A DNA stretch of 64,000 bases from Hydrotaea diabolus (Eukaryota > Arthropoda > Insecta > Diptera > Muscidae): contig OY740716.1 in NCBI GenBank assembly GCA_963513945.1, positions 240,550,821 to 240,614,820 of the forward strand, given 5' to 3'. Shown here in pieces: positions 45,169 through 55,939 of this stretch. A program made the translations under genes and the position numbers. How positions within the stretch are numbered: position 1 is the first letter of the stretch; each line of letters starts with the position of its first letter. The notes under the pieces were generated by a model. The model did not search any database. It had not been told where the DNA came from and saw only the letters and a program-made list of their open reading frames with translations.

Positions 45169-45200
45169 TAGTGTGTTTTTGTTGAACAGTATTTCAAGGT

Positions 45201-45852
45201 GTTGCAAACGGAATAACAAAATGAATGTGCCCTCAATCCTATAGTAGAGGGTACACAATTAATTAAAAGAGTATTGGATTTTGTATAAGTAGAGATTGAT
45301 GCCTAACTATAAAATCAGAGTCGAATTAAAAAATAAAAGTTTTATTTACAACTTATTCTTTAATAATGATAATTTTGCGAAATTCTTCTGCGAAAATAGA
45401 GATCTACCTGTATGTCATTTCATACATGATCTGGAATGTCTTTGAAAGGAAATAAGTTTTCTTCCTCTCTGTGCATTCGAAACCACATTTTCAATTTACT
45501 TTCGATTTAAATCGAATATCAAAACGTAAATGGGTTTCTCGTAATTGAATTTGCCGCCGTAAATTCGTATAGAATTTTTGTTAACCTTGTTGTCAATTTG
45601 TAATTGTATTGCATGCGGTGGATTTTGTTGGCACGTAAAAATTGAGTAGTTGTTCAGTTGGTAAGCAAAGTATGCATTACCAGATTGTTAATTATCAGTT
45701 TTATTAATCTTAAAAAAATTTAAGAATATTAAGTGCATGTAAACTAAAAGCTACATAAAATAAAGGATGGTTCGACTAAAATGAAAAATGTTAATTGTAT
45801 ATAAAAAAATAAATAAAACAATAAAATATATAAACTATCTTTATGTTTTTAA
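45201..45852. other. Unassigned DNA after a dispersed-repeat fragment
   Basis: Bases 45194-45234 (minus strand) carry the GTTATTCCGTTTGCAACACC then TTGAAATACTG form of the dispersed repeat. Nothing else is recognised up to the next D41 element. Confidence 0.4.
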
Positions 45853-45885
45853 CGGGTGATCCAGCCATAGGTATTTCTTCAATAG

Positions 45886-45928
45886 GATTTTTACGCAGAT
45901 AACATGACATGTTATCTGCGTAAAAATC
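45886..45928. repeat. Perfect 21-bp inverted repeat with a one-base loop
   Basis: Bases 45886-45906 and 45908-45928 are exact reverse complements, centred on A at 45907 (..AACATG A CATGTT..). It lies in the leader of the D41-a relic, where related copies have a different, unpaired sequence, so it looks like a local snap-back replacement. Confidence 0.9.
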
Positions 45929-46371
45929 TTAACTGTTTTTCTTTTCAGTATTGTTTGTCATTTTATCATGGGAAGTCTTACACCGTTGCCGATTAAATGT
46001 TTGGGCTCCTCAGAAGCTCGAAGCAGATCCGATGTTTTCGACCAAAATGTTACTCAGTGATGAGGCTCCTTTTTGGCTCAACGGCACATTCAATAAGCAA
46101 AATTGCCGCATTTGGGCTCAAGAGCAACCAGAAGAGGTGTCATTATAACCGGAGAAAACCACGGTTTGATGCAGTTAATAGGGGGTCCACATGGGTCCAT
46201 ATTTTTTCAAAAATAATAATGACCGGAACGTAACCATGAATGGTGCTTGCTATCGCGCCATCATATCGGACTTGACGACATTGGGTTTCAACAGGACGGT
46301 GCCACTTGCCATACAGCCACTTAAACAATGGATCTATTAAGAGGTAATTTCAAAGAGCAACTAATTTTTTT

Positions 46372-46640
46372 TTCAATTAGCCAACACTCAGGGGTTTTCC
46401 CCTATACATGCAATGCATTACGTTGGTCGTTGGAAAACAAGGGATCGAATGGGGAAAGAGGGAGTAATGTTTATTGACATTCGTCTTGAATTTCTGGATG
46501 TCGTAATTAGTGGGAAATACTTATGCCGGAAGTCGATTCCGCATACCGACAGTACGGGCGAAAAACGAATTCGATCTGTAGTGTATAGTGCGCTCAACTG
46601 GCCAATCGATAACAAATGGGTGTGCCTAGATCGTATGATA
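46372..46640 (-). pseudogene. LINE-A copy 3, 3' end only
   Basis: On the minus strand it reads from SHPFVIDWPVERTIH-like codons through FFARTVGMRNRLP-like codons to the 3' end CTGAGTGTTGGCTAATTG. A T run at 46363-46371 on the plus strand marks the A tail. It lies inside a D41-a relic. No clear target duplication was found. Confidence 0.7.
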
Positions 46641-47039
46641 TTACACCCTTAGGTCTTTTTCCTTGGGGCTACGTAAAGTCCATAGTTTATGCTGACAAAA
46701 GTCTACGCTGCAGCTGCGATTCAGGTTTCGGAAGTCAATACGACGCGTGTCATAAACGCCATACCGATCGAAATCATAGAGCGAGTCATCCTTAATTGGG
46801 CCCTTAGAATGGACACCCCGAGGAGAAGTTAGGGCCAACATTTAAAGAAAATTACATTTAAAAAATAAATGCCATAAAATGTCCTTTTGAATGAATAATA
46901 AAAATTATACACTTGATTTGAATTTTTGTATTTTTTTTATTTTGAAAAAAATGTCTCTAGATTATTCAAGCGATATTATGATAGAAGCAGGGGGGTATGG
47001 CTGTGACTTTTTTCCGTGACTTTTCGAATAAAACACAGT

Positions 47040-47500
47040 TTATATTGAAAAAAAAAATATTAAACACAATCTTCTTTTAGCTAAATACACTTAAATTGGC
47101 CCAATAAGTTGGCATAATATTCGCCGTTTATCGTTTTTCCCTTTTGAAGGTGATCAATGTGGATTATTCCGCGTGCATCCCAAAAAAAAACTGTTGACAT
47201 CACCTTATTGCCCGAATAAGTCACCTTGGTCTTTTTAATCAGAAGAAACACATTGTTAAGACTGCTGCTTAACAATTACTGTGTTGTAATGGATCCATAT
47301 TTCATCCACAGTTACAAAACGCTGCAAAAACTTATTCGACTTGTCAGTAATCAACTTTTTTGTTATCATTAAAATCTGTGGTGCAGAGTCCCCATAGTAT
47401 TTATTAAGCTTTTCCTTAGTTTGATTTACGGATTTTTTACGCAAAAATTAATGTTAAATAAGCACTCGAAATTTACTTTTTTCCCATTTTTTAAAATATA
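47040..47500 (-). pseudogene. M-D mariner relic, internally deleted
   Basis: On the minus strand from 47444: QTKEKLNKYYGDSAPQILM (as in the M-D copy at 18330), then a jump to KSNKFLQRFVTVDEIWIHYN (first Asp), and after a shift VMSTVFFWDARGIIHIDHLQ and KGKTINGEYYANLL. The second and third Asp blocks are absent. No terminal repeats were recognised. Confidence 0.7.
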
Positions 47501-47820
47501 CACGACGTTGAATGTTTTGAATAGCTGTTAAACACAAACAGAAAGGCGATTTAAAAAAAAAACCCCAAAAATTTCATATTTTTTATTTTATTTAAAAAGA
47601 CATTAACATTAAAAAAATAACGAAAAGAGGTCATAAAAAATGGGCTTCAGAATACACATAAAAGTAAAAAACTATTCATTAGAGGGCACATACATATCGT
47701 CGATGTTCCTTGCAGAAAGCCTATGTGTTTCTCCGATACTTAACAGGAGAGCCAAACAATTGATGCATATATTCATTCCGCGGAGTTTACGAAAATAAGT
47801 AATTGCAGTCGATTCGTATA

Positions 47821-48046
47821 TGTGACGCGCAAAACAAAAAGGGACCTAAGGGTAATAACTAGTTTTGTTTAGGAGGGCCATTTTAAAGATTTAAATACGT
47901 CATCACTTTCATAAAACGCGCATATCTCTGGGAGGGAAAACTTTTGGGCATGGGATCGGTCTCAGTCGATGCTCATATGTTGTCCACATCAAAAAAGTGA
48001 ACATTTATTTTTTTCCCTTAGGTCCCTTTCTCTATGCGCTGTCACA
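47821..48046 (-). mobile_element. TGTGAC MITE, copy 4 (reverse orientation)
   Basis: It is 226 bp, starting TGTGACGCGCAAAACAAAAA after TA (47819-47820) and ending TCTATGCGCTGTCACA before TT. It carries the shared core in reverse (GGGATCGGTCTCAGTCGATG). Confidence 0.78.
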
Positions 48047-49469
48047 TTTAGATTTGACACGTTTTACTAGAAAAAAAATCCGTTTAAGTCGCGATTTTGT
48101 GTGACACAACAATATATATACAAAACTGACTCCTTTTAGTATTGCCTTTTCTGTATTAATATAAAAAATTGATAATTATCCACAAAGGCCTCTTTATATC
48201 CTTCACCATAAAATGGAGGTGTACCAAATTTGTCATTTCGTTTGCTACATCTCAAAATATTCATCTGTAAAGAAAATATGTTTTTGATCAGCGTCCAATT
48301 CTAAGACGCTCTAGCGATGTTCGACCGTCCTTCCGTCTGTGTGTTGAAAGCCAATAGCGTTCACAATAATCCACCTAGAAAGTCCAAACTTTGCAGAGAA
48401 ATGTATTGTTGTTGCAAGTTGTTTGGAGTTTATAATGGACCAAATCCATTCAGAGGAAAAAAGGTTCTCTATACAAGGGCTCAAACAACATCTCCCAAAA
48501 ATCACACTTTTTGATGTAATTTATAAAAAAGTTGGTACCATGGGATTGACCTAGGCTGCTGAAACAATGAATCGGTAAATGCTTTGATATAGCTCCTATA
48601 CAAAGTACCTTTCCGAGTTTAGGTACCGGCGCTCTAGAAGCTGCATTTTTAGTCTGATCTCGACACGAAGTACTTTCATAGCATGGAAATTAACTGTTTA
48701 TAATTAAGACAATATCGGTCATGATTTTCTACAGGCCTCATACAAAGGTCCCTCTTGTTTTTAGGTCCTGACTCTTTGAAAACCACATTTACTGTTTGAT
48801 TTGGACAAAATGTAGTACAGAGTAGTTCTAAGGAATGGCGATTAACTGTTAAGGATCATATTGGCCCGTAATTTAAGTTAACTGAAATACAAAGACGCCG
48901 TATTATTATGATCCTTGCTTTGAACATAATCCGTAGTAGAGGGTAAATAAGATTTGGTCTGAATGAACTAAGCTCCTTATATACTGAATGTTACTTTCGT
49001 TTCTGTCATTTATATGGGTAATATATAAAAGTCTAACTAGAATTACGGATTCGGAAATTGAAAAGGCCTATGTAAAGAAAATCACATAATTTCTATAATG
49101 AAATGCACATTCACCTTTTTCTTAATCCTGAACCAATAAAGATATCGAAAAACGATTTGGTAGTGGTATTATTATTAAAAAAAAATATTTATCTCAGGTT
49201 TACTTATTATATAACTATATTCAGACACTAGGTCAAAAAGGTTTATATCTTATGGCAAATAAATACGATTTGTAAAATGTAGCAAAAATTTCAAAATGGG
49301 CTAAAAAAAGGGGATTTTTCAGAAAGAGGCAGTAAAAGTCGCACGGCTTCAAAGAAGGGTCAAATTGCCACATTAGTTGCACAACGGTAACGCTGGATGG
49401 GATCAGTGTTGCATTGCATACAACTACGAGCGAAGTTGGAAAAGTCACGGAATTATTGATATACATTCA
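48047..49469. other. Unassigned DNA with the longest dispersed-repeat copy
   Basis: Bases 48185-48350 hold a longer copy of the fly-type repeat: AAATTTGTCATTTCGTTTGC, ATCTCAAAATATTCATCTG, then TGATCAGCGTCC and GTCCTTCCGTCTGTGTGTTG. No gene is recognised here, including the 77-codon minus-strand frame at 49233-49466. Confidence 0.45.
48222..48350 (+). repeat. Dispersed fly-type repeat, best copy
   Basis: Its parts match 2163-2214, 3829-3872 and 45194-45234 (first half) and 1497-1540 and 34555-34600 (second half), so those scattered pieces belong to one repeat about 130 bases or more long. The arrangement recalls a repeat I associate with higher flies. Confidence 0.45.
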
Positions 49470-50186
49470 TATCTACGACAATTATGCGTGAAATAAACTA
49501 TCGGCCAAATGCTCGCAGCGGCTTCGGTGGCATATCTCTATGCAATGGTCCATATTTTCAATGACTAGCCTTTGAACTGTTCTTGGCTTACACTTCTTCT
49601 TTTAAATATCCCCAAAGAAGGTATTCCAACGATTTTAAATCACATGACCGTGGAGGTCAATTAATATCGCCATCGATAGCACGGTCGTTAAAATTTCTCG
49701 CGCAAAAGATCATAGTTTCGTTGGCTTTTGGCAAGTGGCATCATGCTGTTGAAACCACATATCGTCCACGTCCATATGCTCATTTTGTAGCCAAAAGAAG
49801 TCCATTATCATTTCGCGATAGCGAACACCAATGATGGTAACTGCTTCGCCAACCACATTTTCGAAGCAGTGAGGCCCAATCACAGAACGAACTGGGCGCA
49901 TGCTCGGTTGTTTTTACTTTTCCTTCAGACCCGGTTTGCTGAAATTTGCGTACAATTCTCCTGATTTTGAACACATTTGGGCGATTATGCTGACCAAAAA
50001 CAAAAGGAAAGGCACCAAATGCATTTTGATTTGAACGCCCATTTTCCTAAAAGAATTGAATAATCTTTACATATTGAACTATTGTCTACCTTGCCATTTG
50101 TCAAACACTGAAAACAAAATGTCATATTATATTGGGCTAAAAAGTTTACGATAGGGTATATATCGTACATTATGGTTGGACAACCC
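49470..50186 (-). pseudogene. D41-b element, deleted copy
   Basis: On the minus strand it starts at the end GTCCAACCATAATGTACGAT (about 50180-50161) and shows SNQNAFGAFPFVFGQHNRPN-like N-terminal codons near 50030-49975, then EHAPSS and a reordered catalytic piece: NVVGEAVTIIGVRYREMIMD and VDDMWFQQHDATC (49901-49740), where QQHD shows a disturbed second Asp. The 3' tail with GCCGATAGTTTATTTCACGC is at about 49500. Large deletions make it inactive. Confidence 0.65.
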
Positions 50187-50211
50187 TTTCCGTTTTAAGC
50201 AAAAAAAAATA

Positions 50212-51079
50212 CAGGGTGCGGCTAAAGTTACTATATGATGTAAAACAATTGTAACTTCTTTGCTTGCGAGTATTTAACTTTTTCTTTTTTCCTATTTCAG
50301 AAATTAAACTTGGGAGAATATTTAAAAATGGAACGCTATACAATTGCGCAAAGAACTAAGATTGTTTTTCTATTCATTGAAAGTCATCGTTCGATAATTA
50401 ATACTCAACGTGCATACAGCAGATTTTATGGTGTAAGAACTGCTCCAACGGGTCCAACCATTCGTTCGTTGGTGAATAATTTTGCTGAATATGGGACTGT
50501 CGGAGATCGGCCGAAAATATTGATGCTGTGCGACAGAGCGTCGAAGAAAATCCGGAGACATCAACGAGAAGACGATCTTCCCAGTTGCAGCTTTCTGACC
50601 GCACTCTTCGGCGAATTTTAAAACACGATTCCAAACGAGTCCAAAAACTAAATCCTGAGGACTTCGTATTGCGCTTGGAATGTGCTAGAGCAGTTTTAAA
50701 TTGATCAAAATGAAATTTTTTTGTCAAATTTAATGATGACCGATGAAGCGCATTTTCACTTGAACGGTTTCGTAAATAAACAAAACAACAGTTTATGTGA
50801 ATAAGCCCCAAACCTTGCAGCAACTAAAGGACAACATTCAAGAAGAAATTGATCGTATACCACAAGAAACACTCAACAAAGTTGTGGAAAATGCCATAAA
50901 AAGAGCACATTTTTGCGTTAGAGAAAACGGTTCTCATTTAACTGATATTATTTTTCATAATTAATGTAAAAAAATAACATAAAATAAACTTTCTTTTTAT
51001 CATAATTTTTTTTGTTTTTTTCATTCCATTCAATAGTTATTTAAAAAACAAATCATATAGTTACTTTAGCCGCACCCTG
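50212..51079 (+). mobile_element. D41-d element, internally deleted, with clear ends
   Basis: The ends CAGGGTGCGGCTAAAGTTAC and GTTACTTTAGCCGCACCCTG are inverted repeats of about 28 bp with a single early mismatch, flanked by TA at 50210-50211 and 51080-51081. It is 868 bp, against an expected length near 1.3-1.4 kb. Confidence 0.85.
50328..50964 (+). pseudogene. D41-d transposase remnant lacking the catalytic core
   Basis: From the ATG at 50328: MERYTIAQRTKIVFLFIESH, then TIRSLVNNFAEYGTVGDRP, a frameshift, DAVRQSVEENPETSTRRRSS and LSDRTLRRILKHDSKRVQKL (two DNA-binding helices). After further breaks comes MMTDEAHFHLNGFVNKQN (first Asp). It then passes directly to the C-terminal PQTLQQLKDNIQEEIDRIPQ and AIKRAHFCVRENGSHLTDII, stop 50962-50964. 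The part with the second Asp and third acidic residue has been deleted. Confidence 0.8.
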
Positions 51080-51081
51080 TA

Positions 51082-51901
51082 GTCTTAAACTTATTATAGC
51101 TTTTTTAACCTCTTGTTGGGTCATGCTTGGAAGAGATTAGGTTTAATTGGAAGACAGTAATGGTCAGCGGCAAGTTTTTCTACCGCTTACATTTTGCATA
51201 AATATCCTGTCTAGATCCTGAATAAGCCCTACGTAACAGTTACTAGATTTCTACTTACATTTCTACACGAATGAATGGCTGTATTCAAGTATTTCGTCTG
51301 GTATTTGACTTGTTGATTTTTGAATTTGTTTGCCATCGTTCTGTTGCCGAACAACTCTATCTTCTCCCATTGTCTTATTTTCGTTTCTCTCTTCTCTGCC
51401 CCGAATAAAGTCGTATGATTTGTTAACCTTTTCACCTTGCTCTTACACTGCTGGAATTGCCATTGTTACCAGCGTCGCCTTATTTTCTTTCGTAACCTAC
51501 AAAAGTTGTGTCTTTAATGTTGTTTGAAAGTATTTCAATAGAATAACAAACCCACACTATTCCCACACAAGTCGTCGTACAATGAAAAAAATTTTATTTA
51601 CTTCAAAAAAAAAAACAAATGACCATATTCTGCTGTGCAACTGCGTTGTAAGTATGAAAAATATTGCCACTTCCTTCTGTCGACGGTTCTTGTATATTTC
51701 GCCTTTATTAAAAAAATTATATTTTTATTCTGCGAATTTTGCGTGCCATTTATGAGTTGCTTTGTTGTGATTTTCTCCTGGAAAAGTGTAAATATCGAGT
51801 GATCAGTCTAGAAATGTTTTTTTTTTAAACAAAAATTCAAATCAAATGTGGAATCTTTGTTGTTCATTCGAAAGGACATTTTATGCAATTTATTTTTTAA
51901 A
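51082..51901. other. Unassigned DNA
   Basis: I see no gene or element boundary that can be supported. Confidence 0.4.
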
Positions 51902-52828
51902 TAACGCGTGATCCATTTCGAGGTTCCCAACTTTTTTAAACAACAAAAAAAACACAGAAAATTTAAATTGAGTGGGCAATGTTTATTACCATTTGAAAGA
52001 ACATTCAATGGCATTTATTTTTTGAAGGTTATCTATCAAATGTTGGTCGCGGTTACGTCTCAAAGGGTCGTTCCGTTGAATCCGATTTTCGATGACTCGT
52101 TCGAGCATTTCGACTGGTAACTTGCGAATAACTGGCGTGTGGTGTTTTGCTACGAGGCCTGAATCGAAACGGGTGTGTCCGCATAAACTTTAGTCTTTAC
52201 ATATCCCCACAGGCAAAAATCTATCGGTGTGATATCAAACGGCGCAAAACGTGAATTTTCTGCACACCGAATTGTTCCCTCAATTAATCCATTGATTGTT
52301 GCGATGTGTGGGTAGTGGCGCCGTCTTGTTGAAACCAAAGACCGCCGAGATCACGAGCTTCAATTTCAGACATCATATAGTCGGTTATCTTTGCTCGATA
52401 ACGGTCTCCATTGACGGTTACGTTCTCACCGGCATCATTTTTGAAGAAATATGGACCGATGATTCCACCGGCCCACAAACCACACCAAACCGTTGAATTT
52501 TCTGGATGAAGTAGCAGCTCTTGAACCTCTTCTGGTTGCTCTTCGTCCCAAATGAGGTAATTTTGCTTGTTTACATAGTTATTGAGCCAGAAATGTTGGC
52601 CGATTATGTTGACCATAAGGTGAACGAAGCGCACGAAACACATTCCTCACAGAACGTGAATTTTCGTAATAAACTTGAACGATTTGTAAACGTTGTTCAG
52701 GCGTAAGTATTTTCATGATGAAATGTCAAACAATACTAAACAAAAATAACATGACAGCATGAGGCGACTCACACGTGATCTGTCAAAAAAGGCTATTGAA
52801 AAAAGTTTCTCTACTTGGATAACCCATT
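51902..52828 (-). pseudogene. D41-a element, deleted copy
   Basis: The ends are TAACGCGTGATCCATTTCGA (51902) and TTCTCTACTTGGATAACCC (to 52828). The minus strand reads MCFVRFVHLMVNIIGQHFWL across a deletion junction: N-terminal VRNVFRA-like codons joined to FWLNNYVNKQNYLIWDEEQP (first Asp block lost at the joint). It continues STVWCGLWAGGIIGPYFFKN, NVTVNGDRYRAKITDYMM, GGLWFQQDGATTHTSQQSMD (second Asp) and a C-terminus GYVKTKVYADTPVSIQAS. It is dead. Confidence 0.75.
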
Positions 52829-53684
52829 ATAATTGTCTTCAAATGTTAACCGCGCCTAAGTCTCAGCGTGTCCATTCGGAAGGTCAAATTTTGGATGACT
52901 CGTTCGAGCATTTCGACCTTTATGGCTTCGAAATCTGAAAATTAGCTGGTTTTCCAGCGTAGACTTTGCACTTTACGTGGCCCCAAAGAAAAAAGTCTAC
53001 ACTCGTGATATCACACGATCTAGACGTCCAATTCACCGGTCAAATACTCGAAATTATCTGCTCTTTGAAATAACGTCTCAAAAATTCCATTCTTTGAACA
53101 GTTGTATGGCAAGTGGTACTGTTCTGTAGAAACCAAATACCGTCAAGAATATGTATTTTAATTTCAGGTAGTAAAAAGTCCGATATCAAGGCGCGATAGC
53201 GAGCACCATTCACGGTTACGTTCCGCCCATCATCATTTTTGAAAAAATATGGACTGATGATTCCACCAGCCCATAAACTGCACCAAACCATGGTTTTCTC
53301 TGGGTATAATTACAGCTTTTGAACCTCTTCTGGGTGCTCTTCAGATTAAATGCGGATATTTTATTTATTGACGTTGTCGTTGAGCCAGAAAGGAGCCTCA
53401 TCACTGAATAAACCGTTGTTCGAAAACAGGGGGCTGATGCTGAGAGTCGATAGCGAAATAATTGCGTATCGCAATTAATTCCGATCGTTCGCAATTTTCT
53501 AATTCTGTCAGTCGACACGTAACGAATCGTTTTGTGTTTTAGTGTTGTAATGTGGAAGCAAAAAAACTTTAACCAACACTGTAAAAAAGCGTAAATAAAT
53601 ACCATATGTTTCGTGAAAGTTACAAAGAATAATTACACAAAATTTTTAAAAGCAAATAAAATTTGAAATTTATAGACATAAATA

Positions 53685-54990
53685 ATGGATTCGATTTTAT
53701 TTTGTTTTTCATCTTCTTCGGATGAAGATGAAGAGTGTAGTTTAACGAATATAAGAAAACAAATCCGTATGAAAAGTGATCCCTTAACATTGGCAGACTC
53801 AGAGTATGTTACAAAATTATGTCTTGATAAAATGTTTAATTATTTTTCTTTTATAGATTTGTAAAGCGTTTCAGATTATCAAAAGAAGCCTTCAGATATG
53901 TTCTAGAAGAAATAAAATTCAACGGATCCATTTCAACAAGTATACCACCAAAAATACAAATGGCAGCAGCTTTGTCTCTTCTGGCATCTGGAGGCTTCAA
54001 ACACAATGTTGGAAATGATTTTATTATTGGTGTAAGTCAAAGTGCAATAAGTAGAATACTACAAAAATTTATTGTGGAAGTAGAGACAAAGCTATGTTCG
54101 AAATTTATTAAATTTTGTCCTGAAGAAAGTGACGGCTGCAGAGAATATTTTTTGAGAAAATACAAGATTCCGGGAGGTTTGTTAGCAATAAACACACCAA
54201 AAATTAGAAAGTTTTTCATAATTACTTTATTTAGTAATTGGCTGTATTGATAGAACGCATATTGGATTGCAGAAACCAAAATAGGGAGAAAATGTTTTTT
54301 AACAGGAAAACGTTTCATAGTCTTAATTCAATGGTTGTACGTATAAGTTAAATACAAAGTGTGAACTTTTATTAAATATATTTTAATTTAGATATGTGAC
54401 CATCAATATAGGATTTTGGCCATTAATTCAAAAAATGGTGGTGCCGCCCATGATTCATTCGTATGGAAAAAATCGAACGAAAGAGCACTTCTCGCTGAAA
54501 ATTATGGCAGAAATTTAAAAAATGGATGGCTACTAGGTGATGCTTAAAATTATATTTAGTGTTTATAACTTTAACAATTGTATAAACGCTTTATATTTAT
54601 TTTGTAGGTGATTCAGGTTATCCTCTGGAACCGTGGTTGCTAACTCCATACAGAAATCCTCAAGAAGGTTCAATGGAATCTCATTTTAATGATATTCATT
54701 CGCAAGCCCGATGTGTAGTGGAAAGAACGATTGGAATAATGAAAGCACGTTGGAAAATTCTCTGCCATGATAAATTGAGCAGATATTTTCCTGAAAAAAT
54801 AGCAAGCTTTACCAATGTTTGTGTCGCTTTACATAATATATGTATTCACTTCAAGGTAAAAAATTATGAAAACATTCAAACGCCAGTGGAAGTGAATATA
54901 TCGGAAATAGACAATAGCAGTGACGCTAATATTACCAACATAGGGAAGAAAATTAGAGACAACATCAAAATATCGTTGTGTAAGAGTTAA
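53685..54990 (+). pseudogene. Harbinger transposase, five exons, one frame break
   Basis: My splice reading is exons 53685-53803, 53857-54176, 54235-54336, 54392-54537 and 54608-54990, with introns of 53-70 bases, all GT-AG. An acidic start (SSSSDEDEE) is followed by RLSKEAFRYVLEEI and a helix-turn-helix (LSLLASGGFKHNV.. VSQSAISRILQKF). The DDE set is complete: GCIDRTHI (D1, exon 3), GDSGYPLEPWLLTPYRN (D2, exon 5) and VVERTIGIMKARWKI (E), with 36 residues between D2 and E. In exon 3 the frame hits TAG at 54282-54284, and one base must be skipped to reach FNRKTFHSLN. This frameshift probably kills the gene unless it is a sequencing error. It works with the partner protein to bind and cut the ends. 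Confidence 0.88.
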
Positions 54991-55170
54991 AGAAATGCGT
55001 AGTATTTCATTTATTTAAAAACAATTCAATTCAATTTATATGAAAAAAAATAAATAAAATAAAAATAATTCATTTACTTACAAACTTATTCTACGTGTAT
55101 TAAAAATAAATTCAATTTAAGAGTTCATACTCTTTTTTTTATTAATAATTCGACTTGCTTTATTTGCATA

Positions 55171-55939
55171 TTAATGTCGAACTCTTTCTCCTTCATTCCC
55201 AAAGACTTTTTTTATTTCTATAAGGATGTCCATTTTTTGAAGCATTTGTGAGTGATACTCTTCATTAGACTCCATGTTTTTCTTTATTAAACTAGTTTTG
55301 CTTTCCTTTGGCTTAACTTGTTTCACAAATGACTTAGACTTTTTGTTGACTGTTTGGTCTTCATCAACATCAGAACCTAAAAGACAAGCCAAATCTTCTT
55401 CCAATGTTCTTTCCTTGGATGAAGTTGCATCAACTTTTTCTGGAGAACCACGTCCATAACTGCTTACTCCCTTCAAGCCATCAACTTCATCTTCATTCCT
55501 GCAGCTTCCAAAATCAACTCGTCTGTTTGACTTAAATGTTTCTCCTCGCATGGACCGCCACCAGTTTTCAGTCTTGACAATTTATTGAAAATTAACTTCT
55601 TCTTCACTCTTTGTTTTTGGTCAGCATAAACCTTCACAGAAACAATTAAATGTTAGTTCATGAACAAAATATTTTTAATGTTACACATACTTTACGCCAT
55701 GCTTTGGAGTCCTTAGTTGGCGGCCCAGAAGCATTCAGTTTTGTTGTAAGTTTTTCCCACAATCTATTGACAGTCGCTCTTCCTTGAGCGCTACAAGTAA
55801 TAACCCCTTTCGCTAGCTCAGAATGCTCCGACATAAACTCTCCCAAAATCTGCTTCTGCGTAAAGTTTATTTTAGTTAAATTCGACCTAAAATAAACATA
55901 TAAATTATTTAAGAAGCTTACAAAAAATTTTACTTACAT
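55171..55939 (-). pseudogene. Harbinger Myb/SANT-type partner gene, start codon split by an intron
   Basis: Minus-strand exons: exon 1 ends at 55938 (AT of the start codon at 55939-55938, donor GTAAGT from 55937). Exon 2 is 55886-55691 (beginning G TCG, giving MSNLTKINFTQKQILGEFMS), and exon 3 is 55631-55171. Exon 2 encodes SAQGRATVNRLWEKLTTKLN and PPTKDSKAWRK, the trihelix/Myb-like region. Exon 3 continues VYADQKQRVKKKLIFNKLSR and LKTGGGP. Near 55500 the frame must shift to give GLKGVSSYGRG and the lysine-rich C-terminal tail ending GERVRH at 55171. In characterised Harbinger elements such a protein carries the transposase to the nucleus and to DNA. The single shift suggests recent decay. 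Confidence 0.8.

Larger units (their letters stand above)
42902..45200 (+). pseudogene. D41-b element with an M-A mariner in its 3' terminal repeat
   Basis: Host segments are 42902-43899 and 45169-45200. The N-terminus MYTTKQRVKIVEAFYKN is at about 42916. Downstream fragments are GLVGPYFFENKVGQAVTVNA (about 43438-43500), an old WPPRSCD region near 43600, and the C-terminal tail near 43740-43840. The 3' repeat ATAAACATA is interrupted by the mariner and resumes GTGTGTTTTTGTTGAACA, matching CGTGCGTTTTAGTTGGACCA of copy 1 at 461-480. The left terminal repeat was probably removed when A6 inserted. Confidence 0.7.
45853..46972 (+). pseudogene. D41-a element with a snap-back 5' leader and a LINE insertion
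   Basis: It begins CGGGTGATCCAGCC and ends AATGTCTCTAGATTATTCAA near 46972, the same end as the 34993 copy. The transposase is only partly present: MLLSDEAPFWLNGTFNKQNC (first Asp, about 46045-46110), NVTMNGACYRAI, FQQDGATCHTAT (second Asp, about 46288), LLRGNFKEQL. An antisense LINE-A 3' end (46372-46640) is inserted, followed by DITPLGLFPWGYVKSIVYAD, IEIIERVI-like and RMDTPRR. The N-terminal DNA-binding half is deleted. Confidence 0.7.
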
